A stretch of DNA of 64,000 bases from Segetibacter sp. GTDB taxonomy: Bacteria > Bacteroidota > Bacteroidia > Chitinophagales > Chitinophagaceae. The position numbers were made by a program, and so were the translations under genes. Position 1 is the first letter of the stretch, and every line of letters starts with the position of its first letter. The notes under the pieces are model-generated. The model was not told the origin of the DNA. It was given only the letters and a program-made list of their open reading frames with translations, and did not search any database. Of this stretch, positions 1-8,692 are shown piece after piece. The stretch covers positions 1 through 64,000 of the forward strand of contig JAQBNO010000021.1 in NCBI GenBank assembly GCA_028288485.1, read 5' to 3'.

Positions 1-674
1 GATTTCTTTACAAAGAATTTAAAATAAACATTGAGATTTGTGTTCATGTACAAATAGAGCGTTATTGAACTAACAGTAGAATATCAATCAACATCGTTGT
101 GTCACTCACTTGTACTATTTGTTTTCTGTTTAGCTTTTATGGCGTTTTGCTTATCATGTTATATTTCTTATGTTTTGCTTTTCTTTTTTCTTGATAAAAA
201 AGAAACGGAAAATCGAGCCTGCACCGAAAAGGCTAAAAATTAGCGGGACAGGCTAAAATGAATTGAAAATCGACCACCCCGTAGAATAAAAAATAGTGGT
301 CAAATAAGTAACAACGGAAGAATATAAACGGGCTTTAATAGGACTTACTGATATTGAACATGACCAAACGCCAGTAACATCTATTTTATGTCTTAACGCC
401 TTTTTTTTGAGGTCGATGGAAGAAATAAAAAGCCGCGACTGCAACCAATTGAAGGGCTGAAAAAGAATAGGCATGAAAAATAAATGTTGAAGCCACAGTA
501 GTACAACAGCAAATCATGGAACAATGAAAGGAATGGAATGTTATCGTTCCTTTCTTGAATTTTCTTTGGTTACTTTCTGTGTTTCACCACAAAGAAAGTA
601 ACAAGCCTGAATAGGAGAAGGCTTAAGATAAAGAGCGATTTTACATAAAATGCAACACAGAAAACTTACTTAAA
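1..674. other. gene-free AT-rich stretch with decayed coding-like sequence
   Basis: No intact gene is visible. It holds one copy of the dispersed repeat (92-115), an imperfect inverted repeat at 569-581/588-602 (ttactttct-type arms around a 6-base loop), and a coding-like remnant on the plus strand at about 257-472. The remnant reads like protein after a stop at 305-307 (VTTEEYKRALIGLTDIEHDQ and onward) but has two stops upstream in the same frame and no start codon. I do not recognise its family. Confidence 0.5.
92..115 (+). repeat. dispersed intergenic repeat, class I copy
   Basis: The core reads CATCGTTGTGTCACTC then ACTTGTAC. It belongs to the family of about 16 copies described in the findings and carries the 'TGTGTCAC' variant. 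No inward-facing partner was found before the next plus copy at 7213. Confidence 0.8.
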
Positions 675-1139
675 ATGAAAACATTATTATTAGCATCAAT
701 AGCGTTGCTTCTAACAAGTTGTATGCAACAAAATAAAAACCGGGAACTACAAGCCATCTTTACAAAAGGTGAAGCAGGTGCAGTCGGTAATTTTACCGGC
801 AAGGCTTGGAACACAAGTTTAGTTGCCAATGATACAGTCTATAACACGCTTGTAGGCAATGTTTATTTCGAGCCGGGTGCAAGAAGCAATTGGCATACAC
901 ATCCGGCAGGTCAAATCTTAATTATTACTGATGGAATTGGATACCACCAAATAAAAGGGCAACCCCGGCAAACAATCAAAAAGGGAGATGTGGTAAAATG
1001 TCCTCCAAATGCGATGCATTGGCATGGCGCAAGCCCTGAAAGCGGTTTACAACAACTCTACATCATTTCGAATACAGAGAAAGGCATTGTACAATGGCTG
1101 CATCCTGTTTCGGATGCAGAATATTATAACGAAAATTAA
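675..1139 (+). CDS. cupin-domain lipoprotein
   Basis: A 154-residue protein with a lipoprotein signal: hydrophobic residues 4-13 followed by the lipobox LTSC, with Cys16 as the lipidation site. It is therefore probably anchored in an envelope membrane facing the periplasm. Residues about 60-130 form a single cupin barrel. The likely metal ligands are His74 and His76 in motif 1, Gln80 where many cupins have Glu, and His115 in motif 2 (GDVVKCPPNAMHWHG). It is clearly related to the cytoplasmic cupin at 3153-3563: both share a PGxRxNWHxH block, an HWHGA block and a WLxPV tail. Together they flank an ADH and an SDR gene. Substrate unknown; a small dioxygenase, isomerase or binding role is possible. 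Confidence 0.85.
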   Translation: MKTLLLASIALLLTSCMQQNKNRELQAIFTKGEAGAVGNFTGKAWNTSLVANDTVYNTLVGNVYFEPGARSNWHTHPAGQILIITDGIGYHQIKGQPRQTIKKGDVVKCPPNAMHWHGASPESGLQQLYIISNTEKGIVQWLHPVSDAEYYNEN

Positions 1140-1264
1140 TGCGGCACCGACTTTATTATTTATCAGGAAGAGTATAGCTTGCTCAATGTAGCAGAACCTT
1201 GTACGGTTATTGAAGTACAATTGTTGAAACAGTTACATAAATCCTCAATTAAAAATTATCAATT

Positions 1265-2362
1265 ATGGAAGCAGTAAGAGCAACCGCAGAAGGAGCAATT
1301 GCCATCAAAGCGAAAGAAGTAAAAGCATTTGGTACTGAAGCTGCAGCCGCAGCCTTACAACAGTTAAACATAAAGCGCAGAAACCTTACCTCACACGATG
1401 TAGAGATTGAAATATTATTCTGCGGTGTGTGCCATTCAGACCTTCACACAGCAAGAAACGAGTGGCATAACACCATTTATCCCTGTGTACCCGGTCATGA
1501 AATAGTTGGAAGGATTGTAAGTGTGGGGGATCATGTAAAGAAGTTTAAACCAGGTGATCATGCAGCCGTCGGTTGTATGGTAGATAGCTGTCGCCAGTGC
1601 GACTACTGTAAGGAAGGCCTGGAACAGTATTGTGAAGTAGGAAATATAGGCACCTATAATTCACCCGATATACACCTGGGCACGCAAACTTATGGCGGGT
1701 ATTCAGAAAGCATTGTTGTAGATGAAGCCTTTGTTTTGCGGGTGCCCGAAAACCTCGACCTGGCAGCTACTGCACCTTTGTTATGTGCAGGCATCACTAC
1801 GTTTTCGCCCTTGAAGCATTGGAATGTGGGCCCCGGCAAAAAAGTAGGCATTGTTGGTATTGGAGGTTTGGGCCACATGGGAGTTAAACTGGCTAAAGCA
1901 ATGGGTGCAGAGGTTATTGTATTTACCACTTCAACTTCAAAAGTTGAAGATGCAAAACGTTTGGGTGCAGATGACGTGATCCTCTCGAAAGATGATGAAC
2001 AAATGAGCCGTTATGCAGGCAAGCTTCATTTTGTTTTGGATGCCGTTTCCGCACAACACGATATCAATGCTTATCTGAACCTGTTAAGAGTAGATGGTTC
2101 GTTGGCATTGGTAGGAGCACCTGAACATCCGCTTCCTGTGGCAGCCTTCAGTCTTATTCCTTACCGCAGAAGTTTTGCTGGCTCAATGATTGGTGGCATT
2201 GCTGAAACACAGGAGATGCTTGACTTTTGTGGTAAACACAATATCGTTTCGGATATAGAGATGATCAACATTCAGCAAATCAATGAAGCCTATGACCGTT
2301 TGCTAAAGGGTGATGTAAAATATCGCTTTGTAATTGATATGGCTTCGCTGAAAAATCAGTAA
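1265..2362 (+). CDS. zinc-dependent NAD(P)-dependent alcohol dehydrogenase (YahK/CAD-like)
   Basis: A 365-residue medium-chain dehydrogenase/reductase that interconverts alcohols and aldehydes with NAD(P)(H), cytoplasmic. Catalytic-zinc residues are visible in GVCHSDLH (Cys56, His57) and PGHE (His78, Glu79). The structural-zinc cysteines are Cys109, Cys112, Cys115 and Cys123. The Rossmann loop is GIGGLGHMG. The GVCHSDLHTARNEW block and overall length place it with the YahK/cinnamyl-alcohol-dehydrogenase-like reductases. The first 17 or so residues (Ala-rich) extend beyond the usual family start, but no better internal Met exists. It is followed after one base by the SDR gene, so the two are certainly co-transcribed. 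Confidence 0.93.
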   Translation: MEAVRATAEGAIAIKAKEVKAFGTEAAAAALQQLNIKRRNLTSHDVEIEILFCGVCHSDLHTARNEWHNTIYPCVPGHEIVGRIVSVGDHVKKFKPGDHAAVGCMVDSCRQCDYCKEGLEQYCEVGNIGTYNSPDIHLGTQTYGGYSESIVVDEAFVLRVPENLDLAATAPLLCAGITTFSPLKHWNVGPGKKVGIVGIGGLGHMGVKLAKAMGAEVIVFTTSTSKVEDAKRLGADDVILSKDDEQMSRYAGKLHFVLDAVSAQHDINAYLNLLRVDGSLALVGAPEHPLPVAAFSLIPYRRSFAGSMIGGIAETQEMLDFCGKHNIVSDIEMINIQQINEAYDRLLKGDVKYRFVIDMASLKNQ

Positions 2363-2363
2363 A

Positions 2364-3098
2364 ATGTCAAGAATATTTATTACGGGCTCGGCGGATGGAC
2401 TTGGACAATTGGCAGCAAAAGCACTGATGGGTCAAGGGCATAAGGTTGTTCTTCATGCACGGAGTGAAAAAAGAGGACAGGAGGCTTTGGATAAAGCAGC
2501 CGGTGCAGAAAATGTAGTTACAGGCGACCTTTCCAATATAGAAGAGACAATTGAGCTGGCTTCAAAAGTGAATGCTTTAGGCACATTTGATGCCGTCATT
2601 CACAATGCAGCGCTTTACCAGGCTCCTCCAGAACAGCTATTCCCCGTTAATACATTAGCGCCGTACATACTAACATGCCTGGTACAAAAACCAAAGCGGC
2701 TCATCTACCTCAGTTCCGACATGCACGAAAGCGGTCGATCAAAACTGGAAAGTTTTAAAACCGCCATTAGTCGTATTACTTACTCAGATACAAAATTGCA
2801 TGTGGTGATGCTTTGTAAGGCTGTAGCAAGGCATTGGCGAACTGTTTACGCCAATGCACTTAATCCAGGTTGGGTTCCTACAAAAATGGGCGGGAGAGGG
2901 GCTCCCGGTGACCTGGAAAAAGGATACGAGACACAGGTGTGGCTTGCCGTGAGCAACGATGAAAAGGCAAAGGTAAGCGGGCGTTTTTTTTATCATCGGA
3001 AAGAAATGCGTTACAACCCGGAAGCTGACGATGTACTGTTGCAGGAGCGATTTTTAAGCTTGTGTGAGGAAACCACCGGTGTTTCACTTCCAGCATGA
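2364..3098 (+). CDS. SDR family oxidoreductase
   Basis: A 244-residue short-chain dehydrogenase/reductase, cytoplasmic. The cofactor loop TGSADGLG lies at residues 7-14, and the Asn-Ala motif is HNAAL (residues 80-84). The catalytic set is Ser117/118 (YLSSD), Tyr140 and Lys144 (YSDTK). Sequence after the active site keeps the NPGWVPTKMGG block seen in SDRs annotated as daunorubicin C-13 ketoreductase-like or WW-domain oxidoreductase-like. It starts one base after the ADH stop, which suggests translational coupling and a shared carbonyl/alcohol redox task. The substrate cannot be read from sequence. Confidence 0.9.
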   Translation: MSRIFITGSADGLGQLAAKALMGQGHKVVLHARSEKRGQEALDKAAGAENVVTGDLSNIEETIELASKVNALGTFDAVIHNAALYQAPPEQLFPVNTLAPYILTCLVQKPKRLIYLSSDMHESGRSKLESFKTAISRITYSDTKLHVVMLCKAVARHWRTVYANALNPGWVPTKMGGRGAPGDLEKGYETQVWLAVSNDEKAKVSGRFFYHRKEMRYNPEADDVLLQERFLSLCEETTGVSLPA

Positions 3099-3138
3099 GT
3101 GGCTGCTTAAACGAAATTATTCCTGAAAATAAACTTAT

Positions 3139-3144
3139 AGGAGG
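3139..3144 (+). promoter_or_regulatory. strong Shine-Dalgarno site before the second cupin
   Basis: AGGAGG lies 8 bases upstream of the ATG at 3153. Strong Shine-Dalgarno sites are uncommon in Bacteroidota, and most genes in this window lack one, so this site fixes the start and hints at efficient internal translation of the last operon gene. Confidence 0.6.
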
Positions 3145-3152
3145 CTTTTAAA

Positions 3153-3563
3153 ATGGTAAAAAATGAAGAAGTAAAAAACGGGGTTATTTTCCCCGCCGGG
3201 GATGTAAATCCGATGGGACAATATTTTACAGGACAGAGTTATCTTAAAACATTAGTTGCTGACCCCAAAGTAAATGTTGGTGTTGGGAATGTAACCTTTG
3301 AACCCGGATGCAGAAATAACTGGCATATTCATCGGGGCGGATATCAACTTTTATTAGTAACTGGTGGCGAAGGGTGGTATCAGCAAGAAGGAGAAAGGGC
3401 TCAATTCTTAAAAGCCGGTGATGTTATTGTCATTCATGATGGCGTAAAACACTGGCATGGTGCTACAAAAGACAGTTGGTTTGAACACCTTGCAATCACT
3501 GCCGGCACGCCCCAATGGCTGGAACCTGTCGATGATGAAACGTATAATAATGTAGAGCGCTAA
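3153..3563 (+). CDS. cupin-domain protein (cytoplasmic paralogue)
   Basis: A 136-residue single-domain cupin without a signal peptide. Motif 1 contains His58 and His60 (NWHIH), with Gln65 in the place of the usual Glu. Motif 2 contains His100 and His102 (KHWHGA). Proteins of this type often sit beside carboxymuconolactone decarboxylase-like and SDR genes in Bacteroidota. It is the second cupin of this cluster and resembles the lipoprotein cupin at 675-1139, minus the lipobox. It lies 54 bases after the SDR gene and is probably the last gene of the operon. Confidence 0.88.
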   Translation: MVKNEEVKNGVIFPAGDVNPMGQYFTGQSYLKTLVADPKVNVGVGNVTFEPGCRNNWHIHRGGYQLLLVTGGEGWYQQEGERAQFLKAGDVIVIHDGVKHWHGATKDSWFEHLAITAGTPQWLEPVDDETYNNVER

Positions 3564-4176
3564 TTCCCCAACCACTTTTACAGTAAGTGAGTAGCTGGAA
3601 AAAAAAAGAAGGTTCTCCGTTACAACGCATGAAGTACGACAGCTCGTGGAAGGAGTGAGGTGGTTGAAGTATCTTTTCGTGACCTGTGAGTAATTGAGGA
3701 TAGCGTAAGTATTATCGGAAGGACGGTTTTTATGTTCCCTGCTGTTGTTCTTTGATTCATCGTTGTCCGAATGAATCCCTTTGTCTAATGTCTCCTTTGC
3801 AGGAGATATCATTTACTTGTACTGCTAGTCCGATATTGCCGGGTTACGGGATGAGTTTTCAATTCATTTATTTTAGTTGGTCCTCCTGGTAATTGCCGCT
3901 ATCTGTATGTCTTCAACTGTGCATGTGAATGAAAGCCAGATTGACTCAGGAACTTTTGAACTGATGCTAAAAAAGAAAGGATCAGCCGAATGTACGTTAA
4001 CAGTAACTCTTTAAATTCCAGGCAAAGTCTGGCTTACACTAGGGAGAACTGTGGAGCCCCAACACCTTATTATTAGTTGCAGGAAAATGAAAATATGTAA
4101 TGTGGGCTAACTGTTTTAAACATAGCCGCATTTAACTCACTTTTCAATTTAATTTTTACAGCAGTTCCTGACTTGT
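3564..4176. other. gene-free stretch, probably decayed
   Basis: No intact gene seen. A short plus-strand reading frame at 3907-4014 (35 codons; ends with SAECTLTVTL then stop) looks like the C-terminal beta strands of a lost protein, but a stop lies just upstream. At 3759-3778 and about 3808-3817 there are fragments resembling halves of the dispersed repeat (CATCGTTGT and TTACTTGTAC), possibly an eroded copy. Confidence 0.35.
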
Positions 4177-4592
4177 TTAAAATTTGCCGACTGCAGAAGC
4201 AATAATATTTCTTTTACCATCGGTCCAACTATCTTTGTACCAGCTACATGGTTTAAATTCGTCACTAAGCGCAGCCATCTTCTTTTGCATTTTCGACTTT
4301 AAATTTTCGTATACATCTGCATAAAAAGGGTCAGAAACTAAGTTATGAGTTTGCAACGGATCTTTTTGATTGTCAAACAACAATTCACTTCCATCACGTA
4401 AATATTTGGCAAGCGTAAACCGCTTATTTCTCAGTGCACGCCATTCGAATCCGTCCTGCCAAAAAAAAGTTTAGGTGCTGCTATTCGCTTGCTATTTTCC
4501 TGCGCTTTTATAGGATCAGTAGGATTAATTAAACCGGATAAGAACAGGAAACAGAGAAAACCCATTAAACTTCTTAATTTAATTACATACAT
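4177..4592 (-). pseudogene. collapsed sulfatase gene (signal peptide joined to C-terminus, frameshifted)
   Basis: Read on the minus strand, an ATG at 4592 opens a clear signal peptide (MYVIKLRSLMGFLCFLFLSG). About 40 codons later the frame breaks at a run of eight T residues (plus-strand A run at 4461-4468). In the next frame follows a sulfatase C-terminal end: WRALRNKRFTLAKYL, then LLFDNQKDPLQTHNL, and the tail KMAALSDEF. A normal sulfatase has about 450-550 residues between these parts, including the CxPxR site; all of that is missing. So the gene seems to have suffered a large internal deletion plus a one-base slip. The family is inferred from the 'LFDNQKDPxQTxNLV' C-terminal pattern typical of sulfatases. 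Confidence 0.7.
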
Positions 4593-4990
4593 ATCGACTT
4601 ATTATTAGGGGGGATTGCGGTGAAAATAATATCTTTTTGGTACCTCAGAAAATTATCCGCATAATTTCATTTACACCGTCATTATAACTGATTGTTCTTG
4701 TACCCAACCTCCAAACTACCTCAGGTTAAAACAAAATAATGGGTAAAGGCAGCGTGCATAAAAACTACCCGTTAATACAAGCCGAAAAACCCTTGCTATT
4801 TGATCACTGGAAAATTGGAATAAAAGCCCATTCCTGTACAGCTTCTGATGGTTAAGACCATCATTTTACCTTTAGTAATCTTTTTACCGCGCGTTCGTAT
4901 ACCATTATTTATCCATAACTTAGAATTTCTTACCTTCTATGAAATAAATTTTCTTCTCGTCTCACTATTTTGTAATCTTATTCTGTCTAT
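4593..4990. other. gene-free stretch upstream of the phoD-like gene
   Basis: AT-rich, with no coding frame recognised. It should hold the promoter of the gene starting at 4991. A TATTTTG box lies shortly upstream (around 4965-4972) but matches the Bacteroidota -7 consensus imperfectly. Confidence 0.4.
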
Positions 4991-7093
4991 ATGAAACCAA
5001 TAATTTTACTCTCCCTGCTCGTTAATTCCGTTATTACCTTTTCACAAAATCGCTCTGACTTAAATCCCGCCCTCGCTCCCTTTTACCATGGCGTTGCATC
5101 AGGCGATCCTACATCCAACAGTGTCATTATCTGGACAAGGGTAACAACAACTAATTCGAACGCGCTGGTAAATTGGCGTGTAGCAACAGACACTGCCATG
5201 AGAAACATTGTGAAAACCGGCTCGGTATTTACAGATGCTTCAAAAGATTTTACCGTAAAAGCAGATGTAACTGGCTTGTTAAGTGACCGGTTTTACTACT
5301 ACGAGTTTGACTTCAATAGCAAAATGAGTCTCAGGGGACGGACTAAAACGGCACCTTCAGCTGCAACGGCGAATGTAAGGTTTGCAGTGGTAAGCTGTAG
5401 CAACTATGCGCATGGTTATTTTAATGCTTATAAAGCTATTAAAGACAGAAATGATGTTGATGCAGTTATTCATTTGGGTGACTATATTTATGAATACGGT
5501 AACGGCGAGTATGGCTCGTTATTCAATCTGCAGCCCGCAACTGAGACGTTGGTCTTGTCGGATTACCGGGTGCGGTATAATTACTACCGGCTTGATTCAA
5601 ACTTAATGCGGTTGCACCAGCAGTACCCATTCTTCAACGTGTGGGACGATCATGAAAGTGCCGATGATTCGTATACTACGGGTGCCGGGAATCATACCGA
5701 AGGTGTAGAAGGAAGCTGGGTAAACAGGAAAGCAGCGTCTGTAAAAGCTTACCACGAATGGTTGCCAACAAGAGTTAATGGTACAGCCGGTGATGTCATT
5801 TACCGTTCGGTACGGTATGGAAACCTTGGCGAACTGTTTTTTCTTGACACAAGGCTGAAAGAGAGAGACAAGCAATACAACGTCAATTTACCGTCATATT
5901 TACAAAACCCACAAAGAAAATTAATAGGAGCAGCACAGCTCAGCTGGTTTACCTCGTCTGTTACCAATAGTCCGTCGCAATGGAAAATTATCGCGCAACA
6001 GGTAATGATGGCTCCTCTCAGGTTATTAAGTGTACCTGCGAATATGGATCAATGGGATGGGTATGCGGGCGAACGAAACCGGTTATATAATGTAATACGA
6101 AGTAAAAGTAATGTAGTTGTTTTAACCGGTGACATTCATAGTTCCTGGGCTAGTGAACTGCCCGATAATCAGTACGTACCTCGTACACTCTTTACGCCTT
6201 GCTTCAATTCTGCAGGTGTTGAATTTGTTGTTACCTCTGTTACCTCGCGTGCTCAAAAGTGGTTGAACGGTGTTGCCCAACCTGTTATTTACAAAACCAA
6301 TTCCCATATTAAATATGCCGAGCTTGCGGGTCGGGGCTATGGCATCATAGACTTGCGGGCAGATAAAGCACAGCATGAGTGGTATTTTGTTTCAACCATT
6401 GCTTCTCCCACCTTTACTACAGCATTCGCAAAAGCCTATTATGTAAACAGCAATAGTAAATGTTTGAACGAAACAACCGTTGCAACGGTTGCTGCCCCTA
6501 CTAAAAAAGGTGTGCAGGCTCCACGTCTTCCCCGTAGATCCGTTGCGTTACGTGAAACGAATATTGATATTACCACTTCTCAGGATGGTAATAAAACAAT
6601 ACTTGAATGGACAGCTGCAACAGAAGAAAACTGCGAGGTATTCGAGGTGCAACGGTCTATAAATGAAAAAGATTTCGTTACAGTTAGCAGGGTTAATTGC
6701 GCTGGCTCCGCTGCAGCAAATAAATATAGCTTTACCGACAACAATATGGCTGCGGTTAATTATTACAGGATCGCCCATCGCTCTTCAAAAGGGGCAGTTC
6801 AATACAGCCCGGTAGCATTGGTAAAACTAAGAAATGATTACACTCATTACTGGTATCCCAATCCCACCGCCGGCGACGCCAAGCTGGAAATAAACGCCCA
6901 AAAAAATTCTTCAGGTACATTACGGGTATATGACGCTTCAGGTAGAATTGCCCTTACTCAATACTTAAAAATTGTTGCCGGTTCAAATATCTATACCATA
7001 AATACAGCTACTCTGCAAAAGGGATTATATGTGTACGGCATATTTTTACAGGATGAAAAAACCGCTTTGCACGGAGCTTTTATAAAATTATAA
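4991..7093 (+). CDS. PhoD-like alkaline phosphatase with type IX secretion tail
   Basis: A 700-residue exported phosphodiesterase/phosphomonoesterase of the PhoD family. A signal peptide ends near residue 19. A PhoD N-terminal domain follows (HGVASGDPTSNSVIIWTR, residues 33-50), then the metallophosphatase core. Metal-ligand motifs are GDYIYEY (163-169), WDDHE (218-222) and TGDIHSSW (379-386). After about residue 530 comes a linker and a beta-sandwich region. The last 80 residues carry a type IX secretion sorting domain (YPNPTAG near 622, ending with a short basic-hydrophobic strand). It is probably released or attached at the cell surface to gain phosphate from organic phosphates. It appears monocistronic. 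Confidence 0.92.
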   Translation: MKPIILLSLLVNSVITFSQNRSDLNPALAPFYHGVASGDPTSNSVIIWTRVTTTNSNALVNWRVATDTAMRNIVKTGSVFTDASKDFTVKADVTGLLSDRFYYYEFDFNSKMSLRGRTKTAPSAATANVRFAVVSCSNYAHGYFNAYKAIKDRNDVDAVIHLGDYIYEYGNGEYGSLFNLQPATETLVLSDYRVRYNYYRLDSNLMRLHQQYPFFNVWDDHESADDSYTTGAGNHTEGVEGSWVNRKAASVKAYHEWLPTRVNGTAGDVIYRSVRYGNLGELFFLDTRLKERDKQYNVNLPSYLQNPQRKLIGAAQLSWFTSSVTNSPSQWKIIAQQVMMAPLRLLSVPANMDQWDGYAGERNRLYNVIRSKSNVVVLTGDIHSSWASELPDNQYVPRTLFTPCFNSAGVEFVVTSVTSRAQKWLNGVAQPVIYKTNSHIKYAELAGRGYGIIDLRADKAQHEWYFVSTIASPTFTTAFAKAYYVNSNSKCLNETTVATVAAPTKKGVQAPRLPRRSVALRETNIDITTSQDGNKTILEWTAATEENCEVFEVQRSINEKDFVTVSRVNCAGSAAANKYSFTDNNMAAVNYYRIAHRSSKGAVQYSPVALVKLRNDYTHYWYPNPTAGDAKLEINAQKNSSGTLRVYDASGRIALTQYLKIVAGSNIYTINTATLQKGLYVYGIFLQDEKTALHGAFIKL

Positions 7094-7552
7094 AAGGGTA
7101 TAATGAAAGTAATGTTGCCTTTAGGTTTAAAGATACAACTGCAATATAGCAGCTAACTTTAAGGCTGTTTAGTTTAAAAAGGTTGTGGCCGCGCCGAATA
7201 TCTTTAATCAGTCGTCGTTGCGTCGCACTCTTGTACCGGGCTTAATTCTATTTAGCAAAACATGTACTGTTTAAACCATCCTGTATTTATGATGCTCGTA
7301 AAGTCGCTTCCACGTTTGGATAGAAAATATTGATAAGGGGCTTTCTTTATCCACGAGTTGAAAGGTAAACGTCACTACATACTGACTTTCCCGCTCCTCC
7401 CTTTCAAAAAGAGGGCGACTTATTTTAGCACGATTACAGTTTATAGAATTAGCCGGAACGCCTCGCACACACTGTGGGGGTTCGTGTTGAAATTTGCTTG
7501 TAGGAACCTTTAAAGGGGCCGCCGGCTGGCGGTGGGTGCGAGCGGCGCCAAG
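7094..7552. other. gene-free stretch with repeat copy
   Basis: Contains the dispersed repeat at 7213-7236 and a GC-rich patch at about 7515-7550. A 65-codon minus-strand frame at 7271-7468 has no ribosome site or family resemblance, and I do not call it a gene. Confidence 0.4.
7213..7236 (+). repeat. dispersed intergenic repeat, class I copy
   Basis: Core CGTCGTTGCGTCGCACTC then TTGTAC, 119 bases after the phoD-like stop and in the sense direction of that gene. It faces the minus copy at 8523-8546. The pair encloses the TRIC-type gene. Confidence 0.85.
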
Positions 7553-8197
7553 TTATGTTTTGTTTACCTGGTCGCCAGAATTAGTCTTAATTGAATGTAA
7601 TACCGGTAAATGAATATGAAACTTTAAAGCGATCACCCTCACTAATATTACTATCGACGCAGCAATAAGTTCGGTTAAACTGGTTGAAAGATTGAAATGG
7701 ATACACGCAAAATAGACAGTTCCGCCGGCTACACATGCGAGCGCATAAATATCTTTTCGTAATAATAGTGGTACTTCATTTAATAAAACATCTCTAATTA
7801 CACCTCCTATCGCCCCCGTAATAGTGCCCATAGCAATACAAACCCAAAATGGCAAGCCGGCTTCAACGCTTTTGTTAATTCCAACTATTGTAAACAATCC
7901 CAGTCCTACGGCATCGAACAGGAATAGGGTGTTTCGCCATTTAAACAGTTTTTCCTTAAACAGCAAAGTTGCGAGCAGAGCAACTCCGGTGGTTAGGAAA
8001 TATTTACTGTCCAACATCCAAAACGGAGTTACATCAAGTAACAAATCTCTTGCGGTTCCACCTCCAATCGCGGTTACTAAACCAATTATATAAGCACCAA
8101 ACCAGTCAACCTGTTTAACAGATGCTAACCTTATCCCACTAATGGCAAATGCAAAGGTTCCGATTAGGTCGAGTGTGGTTGTAAAGATTCCTTCCAA
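7553..8197 (-). CDS. trimeric intracellular cation channel (TRIC/UPF0126) family membrane protein
   Basis: A 214-residue integral inner-membrane protein made of about seven transmembrane helices. It has the two glycine-rich repeat units typical of UPF0126 (YadS/YicG-like): GGGTARDLLLDVTPFW in the first half and GAIGGVIRDVLLNEVP in the second. Structurally studied prokaryotic members form trimeric potassium-permeable channels; a role in glycine transport has been reported for one member, so the substrate here is open. The gene stands alone between an inward-facing pair of dispersed repeats. Confidence 0.9.
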   Translation of the reverse strand: MEGIFTTTLDLIGTFAFAISGIRLASVKQVDWFGAYIIGLVTAIGGGTARDLLLDVTPFWMLDSKYFLTTGVALLATLLFKEKLFKWRNTLFLFDAVGLGLFTIVGINKSVEAGLPFWVCIAMGTITGAIGGVIRDVLLNEVPLLLRKDIYALACVAGGTVYFACIHFNLSTSLTELIAASIVILVRVIALKFHIHLPVLHSIKTNSGDQVNKT

Positions 8198-8692
8198 AGA
8201 AATGTTTGTGCTTGTTGATTAATTTGCGAAAACAATATTATAGAATTTTAAAAGAAAGAGGCCAATAATTACCGGCAGCGAAAAAGCATTTTTGTACATT
8301 TCGGAAAGCTTGTGTTTGCGCTTTCTTTGCGGCTGCCTTTCATACTATCCTTGTCATTTCTCGTTTTTAGATTAATTTTCCCGGTCTTGTTTAAAGTAGA
8401 CTTCGTTTAAATTATTACTTTCCTTGGTGCCTACCTTCGACTTGCGAAGCTTATATATTGAATTAACCATACGCACTAACATTTGTCATTTCACTTGTAT
8501 TATTGCTGTTAAGCGATAAAATGTACAAGAGTGCGACGCAACGGAAGTTTAATAGTTGTAATAAAGTATGGCCCATAAGAAAAAAATAACTCCAAAAATG
8601 CTTATTTAAATTGTCTTCGGGCAACAAGAAAATATTTTGAACAAGAATTTAGAACAAAATCGGAACTTGTCATTCTCAAATTAACTCAGCCA
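8198..8692. other. divergent intergenic region with repeat copy
   Basis: Lies between the minus-strand TRIC gene and the plus-strand sulfatase gene, so it must hold both promoters. No confident -33/-7 pair was located. It contains the repeat copy at 8523-8546. Confidence 0.4.
8523..8546 (-). repeat. dispersed intergenic repeat, class I copy
   Basis: Reverse-complement orientation (GTACAAGAG then TGCGACGCAACG). The far end deviates (GGAAG instead of ATG). It faces the copy at 7213-7236 and lies in a divergent promoter region. Confidence 0.8.

Noticed and set aside
253-474. 73-codon minus-strand frame
   Set aside because: It lies opposite a more protein-like plus-strand remnant that itself is broken; no family resemblance or ribosome site.
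1140-1264. Coding-like stretch between the first cupin and ADH (reads FIIYQEEYSLLNVAEP)
   Set aside because: No start codon and no family match. Could be a vestige of a lost gene; too short to call.
675-3563. Cupin-ADH-SDR cluster as a natural product pathway
   Set aside because: No synthase, carrier protein or tailoring set is present; an ordinary redox operon explains it.
3408-3812. 134-codon minus-strand frame
   Set aside because: It overlaps the cupin gene antisense and has no domain; shadow frame.
7271-7468. 65-codon minus-strand frame
   Set aside because: No recognisable domain, no promoter and no terminator. It may be the remnant of a gene, but the evidence is too thin.
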